Shown here in pieces: positions 21,201 through 31,130 of a DNA stretch of 64,000 nucleotides (position 1 is its first letter; each line of letters begins with the position of its first letter). The translations under genes were made by a program, and so were the position numbers. Location of the stretch: the NCBI RefSeq assembly GCF_963678635.1, contig NC_087068.1, positions 52,306,563 through 52,370,562 of the forward strand, given 5' to 3'. The DNA comes from Symsagittifera roscoffensis (Eukaryota > Xenacoelomorpha > Acoela > Convolutidae). The notes beneath the pieces were generated by a model, which saw only the letters and a list, made by a program, of their open reading frames with translations, was not told where the DNA came from and made no database searches.

Positions 21201-22049
21201 GGTGGGGTGGGGCTTACTGAGAAAGACCTAAAGTAGTTTGAGTTGAAATACTGGTAAGTGATTGTAGCTAAGAACCAATTCAAGTAAGCACCATTATCTC
21301 TATCGTGCATTTTTGCATGCATTTTTGGTTAGAAACTACCTGTGTAATGGCTGAACTTATTGAGTTGCTATTTTGTTTAGCTTAACACTCTTTTTGATTG
21401 ACAACTCATTCAGAATTGGCTTTTACCCCTGTAGTAAATTACAAAAGTCTGCTCACATCAAGGCAAAGTTCCAATTAATTTGACGCTTCTTAAATACCTC
21501 GCCATTTTTTGAGACACTTAGCATGGTGGCTAGGTGTTCGCTTTGAGATCGGCAGATTGTGTATTCAATCCCCAGCCATGGCAATGATAGTGTGGGAGGA
21601 CAAGCTCTTAATTGACCTCTAGCTTTTGGCCTACCACAGCCTGACTGATTTCCGCTGCAATAGTAGTGCCACGTGCAAGTTCTAGACGCTAGAAAGCGAG
21701 GCAGGGAGAGTATTTGCCGCTGGCTATTTTTTCGGAAAATGCCCCCCACCCTAACCAGCTACTGAATCGAATAATTTAATAAATAACATTTTGAAAAGTG
21801 TTTCAATTTAGCTTTGTCTGTATAATTGATTTCTTTTTTTTCTGTGTAGATCACGAAGAATTCTCAGATATTTTCGGAGCACCCAAAAGGGAAGCGTGGC
21901 TTCGTCTCAAAGGCAGACCAAAACAACAGACTATGAAAGGGTACATATCATACGTCGAAGAATTAGGCAACAAATACGGTTGGCTTCTAGACGGAGAGAA
22001 AATAAGCGAGAGTCTATTCGATGCAAGTATGCTCCATTCTGCGTTCTAA
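15154..22049 (+). CDS. Acyl-CoA-binding domain (ACB) protein, four exons, 240 residues
   Basis: Exons 15154-15232, 18948-19273, 20718-20835 and 21850-22049 (TAA) join in phases 1, 0 and 1. The start ATG has a purine at -3 and G at +4, and an in-frame TAA lies 9 bp upstream, so it is likely the true start. Residues 1-115 are disordered: an Asp/Asn-rich start, then Ser-Asp-Phe-Arg-type repeats and Arg/Ser-rich sequence. Residues about 118-220 form an ACB domain, which binds long-chain acyl-CoA. Visible are KFLKAQKRSQRLQSTP, ILYSLLQQSTLGD, KREAWLRLKG and MKGYISYVEEL. By alignment with bovine ACBP, Y28, K54 and Y73 are kept (Y160, K187, Y206), but K32 is Gln (Q164). There is no membrane segment and no ankyrin or GOLD domain. 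A GTATGC donor after 22023 could extend the gene beyond 22049; I see no follow-on exon. The family is secure; the orthologue is not named. Confidence 0.85.
15233..18947 (+). other. ACB intron 1: repeat debris, no gene seen
   Basis: This 3.7-kb intron contains dispersed repeat pieces. A tRNA-like block lies at about 16500-16570. A segment at 17930-18250 ends in a GC-rich motif (CCCCTCACCCTAAACCTGCA) whose reverse complement resembles GGTGCAGATCTAGG..GGGGAGGGGG at about 11377-11410, so a further family occurs in both orientations. Open frames here look like noise. Confidence 0.5.
16467..16535 (+). repeat. Three tandem ~23-bp repeats next to a tRNA-like block
   Basis: GGTTCCTTCGCACTTGGCCT, GGTTCCTTCGCACTTGACCT and GGTTCCTTCGAATCCCGGCC follow one another at 23-24 bp spacing. 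The third runs into a tRNA-like B box (GGGTTTGAATCCCG at about 16550). Confidence 0.75.
18948..19273 (+). CDS. ACB protein exon 2, disordered Ser/Asp/Arg repeats
   Basis: Acceptor TTGTTTTTAAG. The exon holds four or five imperfect SSD-x-R units (ESSDIRR, ESSDFRP, HSSDFRA, CSDGRR, SLDFRR), then a Ser/Thr/Arg stretch and the first part of the ACB fold (LHYHLDEMQAAFQYTPSDVQ). It is clearly more GC-rich than its flanks. The donor after 19273 is the weak GTTGGT; phase 0 matches the next exon exactly. Confidence 0.75.
19450..20112 (+). repeat. Family A element, copy 2, in ACB intron 2
   Basis: The same segment order as 2228-2865: GTGTGTTAGTACGAACC at the start, ACACAGTTGATGCATTTT, ATAATTTATACAT, a tRNA-like block at about 19935-20010 with an intact box B (GCAGATTCGAATCC), and the tail GCAGCTTCTACTCTGTGT. 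It is immediately preceded by a family B-like start at about 19360 (GCGAGAGCAAGTGTACTTGT). Confidence 0.75.
20183..20196. repeat. 14-bp perfect palindrome CCGTCATATGACGG
   Basis: A self-complementary 14-mer within a locally GC-rich patch (about 20173-20225) that also contains GGGGCCC and two GGGCC-type ends. It could be a terminus of a small mobile element; no function is implied. Confidence 0.6.
20718..20835 (+). CDS. ACB protein exon 3, ACB helices 1-2
   Basis: Acceptor GTGTTTTAG, donor GTGAGT. It encodes KFLKAQKRSQRLQSTPNFQE then QMILYSLLQQSTLGDPPPV. In ACBP the corresponding stretch has the Y-x(3)-K of the CoA-binding site; Tyr160 is kept and the Lys position is Gln164. Confidence 0.85.
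21515..21755 (+). repeat. tRNA-derived SINE-like element in ACB intron 3
   Basis: A tRNA-like head (TTAGCATGGTGGCTAGGTGT as box A region, GTGTATTCAATCCCC as box B) is followed by a GC-richer body to about 21755, unlike the local AT background. It differs from family A and B bodies, so it appears to be a separate SINE-type family. The - strand open frame across it is a by-product. Confidence 0.5.
21850..22049 (+). CDS. ACB protein exon 4, ACB helices 3-4 and stop
   Basis: Acceptor TTTCTGTGTAG. It encodes the segment with KREAWLRLKG, MKGYISYVEELGNKYGW and a 20-residue tail ending at TAA 22047-22049. K187 and Y206 match CoA-binding positions of ACBP. Confidence 0.88.
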
Positions 22050-24835
22050 ATGGCCGAATGTTTGCTTGGACGAATTATTTTTCACACTCAAGATAAATTT
22101 GCTCGAGCTCTTTCGGAGATTCTCTTTTTGTGCTTTGCGATGAATTAAAACAGGGTTTTGGAGCCGTTCAAAGAAATTGTTCTCCAAACATCGTTGTAAT
22201 GTGAATTGAATTTGCGCTGCAGTTTTCCTTATTTGCACAAAAATTGTGAAAAATATATTTTAATTTTATTTTTTTTTCAATGTAAAGTTGTCAGTTTGTG
22301 AACAATTTTGTTGCATTAATTTGACAATTATTTGATCTTTGCACTGAACATTTGTCTATCTCAGCTCATTGATTTATTTATCAGGTGAGCCTAGGCAATC
22401 ACGTGCGAGCCTATTCCATTCCAGAAATCAAACCGTTTTTATAAGTTTAGTTGACATTATACCAAGATTGCCCCATATGATATGACAAGAAACATCGTAT
22501 TTTAAGGAAATTTTTTGCATCGCAGGCACACACACACAAACAAAAAAAAAACATTTTTAGCCTGGTCCTTCCTTTTATTGAACACTACTTGCACGGCCGG
22601 TTGTTTTGTATTTGTTAGAGTGTTTTTTATAGCATAAACAGAAATGAGATTCTGGAAAGAAACTGCTTGTGCATTATAAAACTGCTTTTTATCGTTAAAG
22701 ATGACAAGTTATTTCTCAAGCTGAGCGTTGTGTGATAGTAAGATGCTACTTTTTTTCCTAATCGCAAATAAAAGTTTTAACTAAGTGTTGGCTGATTCGA
22801 TGGCTTTTCTGCTATAATCACCATCTGCAGCATTGGATATTTCATATTTGTTTTCGGCTTTATTGGTTGCCAGTGTTTGCCTGTAGACAATCGTCCGTGG
22901 CCCAGAGGTAATGACATGAGATTCCTAAGATACTTGTCGAAGGTTCAACGTCGCACTTATCACTCGTTTTCTTTATCTTTAGTGGCATTTTTGGGAATCG
23001 ATGAAAATAGTTCAGACTCTTATATTAGTCGTGATTTTTTTTTTCAGGAAAATTCTTTAATTTTTTTGAGGCTCGATTTTACTATTTCGCGGTTTGACTT
23101 TTGATTTCCTTAAGTTCTGTTTTCAAACTGGTTTAGTTTTTTTCAAAAAAGTGTCAATCATAAATTAATTTTGAATTTCGAAGAGCTTTGTTTTTTGGAA
23201 TTTCGAAAGTTTGAATTCAATTTTCAGATTTTCCCTCAAGATAAAAGTTTTCTAATTGATCCAGTTTTCTCAAATTGGCTTAATATCATCTAAAAATTGT
23301 AAATTGTTCAAGAAATTCTAAGATCTTTAAGGGCATCTATTTTATATTTCAAATTCGATTTCTGTTTAATTTTTTTTCCGTTTACTTGCGTTCATTGACT
23401 CTTTTTCAAATGTCTGTTGGCTATTCCCACTGCATAGCATTGACAGTTTTTTAGCACGTAGCTGCATCTTCGGTGGCTAGTGATTGGAATTTTTCAATGT
23501 TTTGTTGCGCAGATGCGAGAACATGAGACGACAAATCTGTAGGTCGCAGGTTCAAATCCGTCAAGGGTTGAGTTTCTACTTTTTCCTATTTCAATTTTAG
23601 AGCTGGTTTTTTAAGTTTCTCTCTTGTGTTTGAGGAGCGCCGCTTCGGCTCTGTGTGAAAAATTTTTACCGTACCCCCAGCACGAACAGAAATAGCTGTT
23701 GTGCGTGAATCTTTGATTTTACAAGCTTTTAGATGGTGAGGGAAACGCCGTAATTAAACGGCTGAAGAAGTAGCCTAGATTTTTGTATCAATTTCTTTCT
23801 GTCGATGGGGAGGAGTGTTGGGGCACTAGCCAAACTACGTCTTCGAAAAGCTTTGCAGACAGTTTTCAGTTGATGAAAGTAGATATCAAACAATGGATTC
23901 AGTGCTTTAGCCAATTTGAAAAAAAAAACAGCTTGTTTTTAACAGAGCTTAGTTGGCATAATTGAGTTAGTTTTTTTTCGAATTTTCTTCTCCACATAAT
24001 CAGGTGCGACAAATAAAACTCAGATGAGTTCAAGTGATAAATCGTTAAAAAGCTTTTTTAGTCGTGATTCAATTGATAATTAAAAAGATCCTTAAAGTTT
24101 TCTTAGCGGTTGAGAAAAGGTTCGCATTTTTTTCAAGTCTGGAAGAAAGCTATTGGTAGAAGTTATGAAAACGATTTAAGCAATTTTCTGATTGAAAAAA
24201 AAAGTTTTTCAAATTAATCGCAAATAAAAGTGCTCATTTGGTAGTATTTTTGCTATAATCACTATCTGTAGCATTAAAATTTCATAACATCTGTTCACTC
24301 TTTTGTTTGTGGCAAGTATTTGCCGATCGATAAGCGAATGTGGCGCAGATGGAAGGACGTGAGACTCCTTTTATTCTGGTCAGAGATTCAACACCGCACT
24401 CATCACTAGTTTTATTTATATATGGTGGCTTTTTTGCCGAATAGGATTGGCAATTTTTTAGCATCTATAGCTGCATCATTGGTGGCTAGTGTTTGCAAAC
24501 TTTCAAGCGCCCGTTACTCCAAATCTGCAGCTCGCAAGTCCGAATCCGCCAGCGGAAAGTTTTACTGAATCGAGGCGTTTTGCTGCTTTATCTTTATTCG
24601 CTTTATAGCTGCTTTTCGCCGTTTTCTCGGTAGTGTTCGCGAAGCACAGCTTCACCTCTGTGTAAATTATATTAAGTAAGCTCTTGTAGGAATTCAGTTG
24701 GTGATCAAGTAGGTGTCATATAAAGTAGATTCTTAGGAACCTCAAAAGAGAGCGCTTAGAAATTGATCTTTGCAATTGTGTCTAAAGTCTTATCGTGTAA
24801 TTGCTTCGAAATGTTATTTTTATTTGAAGATATTG
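22050..24835 (+). other. Spacer between ACB and DUSP12 genes: several tRNA-like repeat fragments
   Basis: Fragments of family A/B type lie at about 22720-22990, 23440-23662 and 24205-24667. Each has a 'CGCAAATAAAAGT' segment, a degenerate tRNA-like block and/or a GC-rich CTCTGTGT tail (about 23645 and 24650). A family C block lies at about 23000-23370, and a (CA)n then A-rich run at about 22523-22550. I see no convincing exon; a moderately GC-rich open stretch at 23783-23965 has no recognisable motif. Confidence 0.5.
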
Positions 24836-25052
24836 ATGTATAAAGTTATAGACAACTTGTTCATTTCGGACGTCGGAAGTGCTCAAAATGAGCTCCTTTT
24901 GACTGAAGTGAATTCAATAAAAGCTGTTCTTTCAATTATGAGTTTCAATCTCCCCCTCAAATTGGATCACATTGTGTATAAACATATCGAACTAATGGAC
25001 ATGGAATCAGAAGATATTCTGTCCCACTTCGAAGAAAGTTTCACTTACATCA
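24836..25052 (+). CDS. DUSP12: DUSP12 exon 1: start and first half of phosphatase domain
   Basis: It encodes residues 1-72, starting MYKVIDNLFISDVGSAQ (compare the family pattern of a short start before the first strand), with IELMDMESEDILSHF. The donor is GTGATG at 25053, the only one near the domain break that joins in frame to the P-loop exon. Confidence 0.88.
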
Positions 25053-28000
25053 GTGATGTCCATTTTTATTATTGGTCAATTTTCTTTCAGGGAAGTTTCT
25101 AATTTAGTTTCTTTCCTTTTGAAAGTAGTTATTGAACTGTTTGATGGTGTTTTGTTTTCAAAAACAGTAGAGTACTTCCTTTTGTATCGGAACAATTAAT
25201 CAATATCAGTAAAATTGTATGAAGTACGCCGAAGGCAATTGTTTAACAAAATAGAATTAGAATTCGTAATCAACTTCTGAGTAAAAATTACTAAATAATT
25301 GGCAAAGGTTATCAATTCACGAAAAAAACACCTTGCTTCAAATCAATAAAATTTGTAAGTTTAAAAATTACTAAGGCTGGACATCGCTGATTTGTACAGA
25401 CTCATTTCGGACCAAAACTCCTCCCGAATCAGTTCTAATTCACTGTCAAGCGGGACGAAGTAGAAGTGCAACAATATGTGCTGCCTATCTGATGAAAAGT
25501 TCAAATATGACGTCTTCTGAAGCCATAGAAGTACTGGACAAAGCAGTTCCAAAAGGAGTTTACCCGAATGAGGGATTTCTCGAACAGCTGAAAATGTATC
25601 AAGAAATGGGAAATAAAATTGATAGAGATAGTCAGATTTTAAAACAGTTTCTGCTGAAGAAATTCGCAGGTATGAAATAGAAACAAAGTGTTATCATCGT
25701 CATTACTCATATTTCAAAATAAAATCAAATGGGAAAAATTGAGCAGAAGTCAAATTGAATTTCAAAAAAAAATAAATTACAAGAACAACTTCACTAGAGA
25801 GCTACTGGATGTATATTTTTTCAACCACAGTTTATTTGGCTGTGGGAGTTTTGAAATCTGTTATATCGGTGGCCCTATATTGCGTTGCTTGACTGTACTT
25901 GAAAAAAATCAGGGGAACTTCAAAACATTTCATTGTTATGGGCATTTTTTCGGCGTAACGAGCGTCTATCCAAGTATTTTCTACTTAATTACCGCTCCGT
26001 TAATGTTTTAGTGCTTAGATATCACTTGCAGTCTTGTTTCTCGATATGTCGTAAAATTTAATCGCCAAAAGTGTACCTCTCGTGAGAAATAGAACCGCGG
26101 ATAAGCAAACGTTATGCGCTGTAGATTTGCAAATATGTGAGCTTAAATAATAAATCTGGTTGTGGTCAAGTTTTCTACTTGGCATGGCACTGTAACAAAC
26201 ATTTCATTGTTCTTTTGTTTTTATGACCTTATTTAATATCAAAACTCGAATTTTCATTTGTCAGAGTCAAAATAGCTGGTTGATGTGCCAATTGGACAGA
26301 ATGTCACGCCCATAAAAAACGTCGCATCAAAAAACGATTTTTTCAGGAGGTATTTGGGGGAAGCAGATGAAAAAGGGCTAAATCGCGCTTCGCGAGTTTT
26401 GATCAAAAACACACCTTAGGCTATAGTTCCTTCTACCCCTAGGGGGCAGACAGGAATAATAAATCGATGATTTTGTTGGTTCAGACATTTTTGTTTTACT
26501 TTCAAGATTTCAATGTCCTTGCCACTAGACTAGATTGAGGTGCTTACACTTGCGAAGCGAGTGTATTAGTTCGAACCTACTTTTTTTAAACCTAAGTCGC
26601 AAATATTGGTGCCACTTTTGGGGCTTTTCTACAGCTTTTTCATAGCATGGGCTTTGACATTCGAAAAATTCTTAATTAGTTAACACAGTTGATGCATTTT
26701 TAATTCATCAAATGAATCGAAAGAAGTGATTTGTTTCAAACATAACAATAATGAAAATTCGATTTTCGAAATGCACATTTTTTTTGATGTGGCATTATGC
26801 TTTGCGCTTTGTTACATGCAAAGTTAGTTTGGATGCCTTCAGTGTTATATAATCCAAATTTTTACTCGGAAAATTGAGTTTCTTTGTATTTGGTGCCACT
26901 TTTGCTGAATGGCATTGGCAGTTTATAAGCATATATAGCTGCTTTATTCGTGACTAGTGTTGGTCTGAGGTTAAGCTTGCGTGGCTGAGCGGATACTGCG
27001 TGAGACTCAAAATCTCTTGATTGCAGTAGGTCGCAGATCAAATCGTAGACCTAGCCGAGCTTTTGCAATTTCGAGGCTTAATTCAATTTTTTCTTATTGC
27101 ACTTTCTAGAGCTGCTTTTTGGTCGTGTTCTCGCAAGTGTTCGCGAAGCGCAGCTTCGCTTCTGAAAAAAATTGTACAACAGCGATTTTTTTCCAATGCA
27201 ATTGGTCATTTAAGTGGTGCATTAACTACAGTTTTATCCAGCTATATCCGCTTTAATAAAGTGCATTCTTTAGTGATGATGTTCAAGAATAAAATATGCT
27301 TGAAAGTACTGCAGACCAAGCGCCTGTGTGTAAATCTGTTAGGCTCGAGACTTGTTATCTGTAGGTCCGGGTTTGAGTCCAGTAACCGCGTAGGTTTTTC
27401 ATTCTAAGAATCGATCATTTTTCTTTGTTTTTGATCCTCGATCCTAGAATGAAAAGTTGCTCTTAGACTCGAGGCTCAGCTGGCTTTACTTGAGCGTAGT
27501 TTAGTGTGATAATACGATGCAACTGTTTTTCCAGCCTAAGTGGCAAACAAAAGTGCTACTTTTGGTGGCACTGTTCAATTAGTAGGCTGCATTAGCATTT
27601 ATTTTTGACATGTTCTTGACATTTGATTAGTAATAAGTTGACACAGATGAGGCGTTTAAAATTTATCAAATGAACTGAAAAAAGCTTTTTGGTGCATACG
27701 ATTGTATAATATTTAAAATCCCATTTTCGAAATTGTTCAACATCGCGAGATTTTTGAAATCCATAATTTACTCGCAATTTGTTCTAATGCATTCTAATTA
27801 ATTACATGCAAAATGTGGTTGCTTTTAATTATTACTTCCAATTTTTTATTTTCAAAATTGATTTTTTTTTTTGCATTTTAAATTTCTTGTATCTTCCGCT
27901 TTCTCGCTCATGTTTGCGAGCTTGCGGCTTTGCCTGTGTGATAAAATTAAATTTTATTTGATATTTTGTTACTTTTTCAGGGGGTATTCTGCGTAAATTT

Positions 28001-30437
28001 TTTTCTACGAATTAGAAGTTACCCGCCAAATTTGACCGAGTTTTTTTTCGTTTTTACTCACTTTGGCCACAGTTTGCTTGTTAATTTTTTCTATCGTTGA
28101 AAATTTTTTTGTTTGCAGCAAACATGGATAACTTGGCCAAACTAGATGACAATGTTTGGGCACCTGACCCTCTGTATGACCCTAACAAAGGGACGACAAT
28201 GTCATCATCCTCTCTGACATCTGCTGTTGATTGTGGCGACAGGACGAAGAGCGTGAACAACGATGTGTACAAGTGTAAAAAGTGTAGAAGAGATCTTTTC
28301 TTTTCCTCCAGTCTTCTTTTTCACAACAAAGGTTATTTTGAATTTTTTTCCCTAGTTTTTTTTCTTGACAAAGCTCTTAAATTTTCAAAAAAGTTTGGCG
28401 CAATGTCAATCGTTACAGAGAAAACTATTAAGTATTTGAATTAATCTTATTCTACGGCAGTTTTTTTGTTGATTCTGTCAAAATTTGTCGTTAAAATTTT
28501 TCTTCGCCTCTGCGTTTTAGTTGACTGAGCTCTTTTGAAATTTAGTTGCTATTTTAGTACCTGAGGCGGCAATTCGTAGCGGATCACCCGGTGGCTACTT
28601 GCCAATGTCCTGTCACGAATTGTCGCCCTGCCTTGTAGACATTTTTTTTGGATATCATAGAGGTGTTATGAGGTCTCTAGATAAAATTTGAACATAATGA
28701 ACCAAATTTATAAAAGAAAATCTTGTGCTAATTTTTTGCGTAAAAACTTCGTGAAACATTTTGAAAAAAATATATATCCGAAGTTTCCCATACTTTTTTT
28801 TCAGATGTTGGTGCAACTGGAGATGTATTCAAGCGAAGGAAAGGAACAAACACGACTTGTAAGAACCAATCACAAGGGACCATCTGTTCAAGTTATTTTG
28901 TGGAACCTGTTAAATGGATGGAAATTCTCATTCTGGGAGTACTCGATGGTATGTTGGCCTGTAATTTCTTATTAACTTAGTTTTTTTTTAGCTTATATCA
29001 AGTAATCGGCTAATTTATCAGTAGTGGTGCAACCGAATGTTTGAACGTTCGTTCGACGATAAACCTTCAAAGGCTCTCGCGAATATTCAGTCCTTTTTGA
29101 CCTGCGTGTTATTGAGTTGTTTACACTAAGTATCCAAGACTCACTACATTGGCAAGGAAAATTTTCTGCATACTATTCTCGAGTAACCCGTCTGATGGCT
29201 TTTTAGCACCGCTGGAAACGTTGTTACGAAGAAGAGGGCAACACTTACTGAAGATCGTGTAAATATGCTAAATATTCTGCATGGAAATTGAAAAATTTTC
29301 AATTAAAAATTGATTTTCAGTTTTTTTCTCAAGGTTACGGAAAAATCCAATGAAATATCGAACACTCGAACGCAAATTTCGAACGAATGTTGCATCACTA
29401 CTTGTCAGCATAATTCTTTTACTGTAATCTTTGGTACAATATGATAGTTGGGTCCCTGAATTAAGCAAGTATGAAAGATGGGTCCCGAAATTTTCGGGAA
29501 GTTTTTAAAAAACAAATAAACAAATTCTGAACCTGTTTACGATTACTTGGCGCACAAAAAATCAGGGACTCATCCAACTTTTCGGGACGCAACGATCATA
29601 CTTGTTCCTAATCTCTTTAATGATGCTGCAATTTGTTATGATATTTAAGTACTTTTTCTTCCAAGTCGGAAGGGTATATGGTACAATAGTTTTTTTTTTC
29701 GTTCAGCGAAGACCATGGAAGATATGTTACGTATTAATCTCCTCGCTTTGCAAAGGGGGATTTGCAAAGGAGGATTTCGATATTCTTTACTAAGTAACAT
29801 AAGGGGTTGGTAATCCGAGAAATCCATTTTTCGGGGACCCCGCTTCTCAACCGCAAGTTCGAATGTTACAGGCCCAAAATAATCCATGTTCGTTGATCAA
29901 AGTGAGGCAACATTATTACCTAACCTAGCATAAATTTCAAAAAGATTCTTTTTTCCTCCCCCCATATTTGAATTTCAAGTTTAAAAACGTATTTTAACGC
30001 TGTCATACTGCAATGAATTTTGCATGGTGGACAAACAAACTATTTTGAACAGACAGAATTGTTCTTCATACTTTGTATCATAACATTACGCATTTAGCCA
30101 TAATAACACGTAAGAGAACTACAAAAATTGAAAATTTGAAAGGTGGTGAATGGAAAAGAGCCCAAAAAGTTGAAACTTAAGCAGGGGCGCAACAGCGATT
30201 CTGCGTGACCCGAACAGCTCGTATGCTGGTCCTTGGCATTTTGGATAAATGGTCCAAATTCGGATTACTTCTATCAAAAAGAGACTGATTATGTTTTCAG
30301 GTAAACTATGCTGTCCAAAGTGTCGTTCTAAGCTGGGCAACTTCAATTGGAGTGGGGCTCAATGCAGCTGTGGAGTGTGGGTTTGTCCATCCTTCCAACT
30401 ACACAAAAACGCCATAGACTTCTCACCACAAACTTGA
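24836..30437 (+). CDS. DUSP12: DUSP12/YVH1-type dual-specificity phosphatase, complete, 326 residues
   Basis: Five exons, 24836-25052, 25400-25669, 28119-28331, 28805-28948 and 30301-30437, with all four introns in phase 1. The N-terminal phosphatase domain (about 1-150) has the P-loop HCQAGRSR at 87-94 (nucleophile Cys88, Arg94), a candidate general acid Asp55 in IELMDMESED, and the NEGF..QLK.YQ.MG end seen in human DUSP12. The C-terminal part has CKKCRRDLF with Cys215 and Cys218, SYFVEPVKWME, GVLDG, CCPKCRSKLGNFNWSG and CSCG, matching the zinc-binding module unique to this family. Human DUSP12 is 340 residues, so this copy is nearly full length and looks functional. Family role (known, not seen here): Yvh1 releases Mrt4 during 60S ribosome maturation through the zinc module; human DUSP12 is linked to stress survival. 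No other ATG lies in frame upstream of 24836. It is the best-supported gene in the window. Confidence 0.94.
25400..25669 (+). CDS. DUSP12: DUSP12 exon 2: catalytic P-loop
   Basis: Acceptor TTTGTACAG, donor GTATGA. It encodes SVLIHCQAGRSRSATICAAY and the helices that follow, including NEGFLEQLKMYQEMG. The strongest family match in the window. Confidence 0.95.
26545..27166 (+). repeat. Family A element, copy 3, in DUSP12 intron 2
   Basis: It starts ACTTGCGAAGCGAGTGTATT and runs through ACACAGTTGATGCATTTT, the tRNA-like block at about 26975-27050 (TGGCTGAGCGGATACTGCG; box B decayed to GCAGATCAAATC), to the tail GCGAAGCGCAGCTTCGCTTC. A related fragment lacking the tRNA-like block follows at about 27480-27940. 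Confidence 0.75.
28119..28331 (+). CDS. DUSP12: DUSP12 exon 3: linker and first zinc ligands
   Basis: Acceptor TTTGTTTGCAG. It encodes a linker (NMDNLAKLDDNVWAPDP, the counterpart of the ELQNLPQELFAVDP region in human), a Ser-rich variable part, then YKCKKCRRDLF with the CxxC and a following His. Confidence 0.92.
28805..28948 (+). CDS. DUSP12: DUSP12 exon 4: central zinc-module segment
   Basis: Acceptor TTTTTTTCAG, donor GTATGT. It encodes SYFVEPVKWMEILILGVLDG, which follows the human SYFIEPVQWME..LLGVMDG pattern closely. A + strand open frame at 28688-28975 in another phase is spurious. Confidence 0.92.
30301..30437 (+). CDS. DUSP12: DUSP12 exon 5: C-terminal zinc ligands and stop
   Basis: Acceptor ATGTTTTCAG. 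It encodes KLCCPKCRSKLGNFNWSGAQ, CSCGVW and FQLHKNAIDF, then TGA at 30435-30437. The last Cys pairs and the FQ-H-K end match DUSP12/YVH1. Confidence 0.94.
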
Positions 30438-31130
30438 ACTTGAATTAATCTTTTTACCTTATTTAATATCCTTCCAAAAAGTCTGCAATGAGTTTCTTTA
30501 CCCGCACTGACAAAACAGGTTTCGGATGGATTTTGAATTGATTTAAATCAACCCAAATCGATTAACAATATACATTTTACGAACCTAAATGAATTTTAAA
30601 TGGATTTAAATAGATCTTTCTTGAAAATGTTGGATCGATTCACGTGTCTTAAAAATCAATTTAAATCGATATGGATGGATTTTCCGACTTACTAAAATAT
30701 CCAAATCTCACTTAAGCCCATCCGAATCTTACTAAAGTCCATTTAAATCCATTCAAAACTATAATGAAAGAACCCTGTGCAGATCGATATAACTGCTTAA
30801 AATATCCTTTTAAATCGATTTATATCGATGTTTTTGCTAACTTGGATCCACATGAATCAGATTTTACGCTCTAAAATATGCAATTAAATCTTAGAAAATT
30901 GTCATTGTAAATCAATTTATGGGCAAAAACCAGCAGCCAAACACCAATGACGACTCCAACTTCGCCAGTGGCCTAAACTGCTTAGCGAAACTTCATAAAA
31001 AGTAGAAATCATTATGCTAAACAACACAATTTAAACTGTGCTCCAGTAACTGCAAAGGGTGACAACCCCCTCTGCTAAACAGGAACTCCATAGGCGCAAC
31101 GGACGAGCAACTTCAATTCTAAAATTAAAT
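30438..31130. repeat. Spacer with AAATCGATTT-rich degenerate repeat
   Basis: From about 30500 to 30900 the sequence is dominated by variants of ATTTAAATCGATTT and AATCCATTTAAAT. A similar patch lies at about 58960-59280. Both have a CCGCACTG or GCAGTGCGG at one end, in opposite orientation, and share TGTAAATCA..TT..GGGCAAAA. It looks like an old, internally symmetric element. There is no gene. Confidence 0.45.

Noticed and set aside
28081-28272. - strand frame over DUSP12 exon 3
   Set aside because: Shadow; the + strand encodes the conserved CKKCRRDLF.
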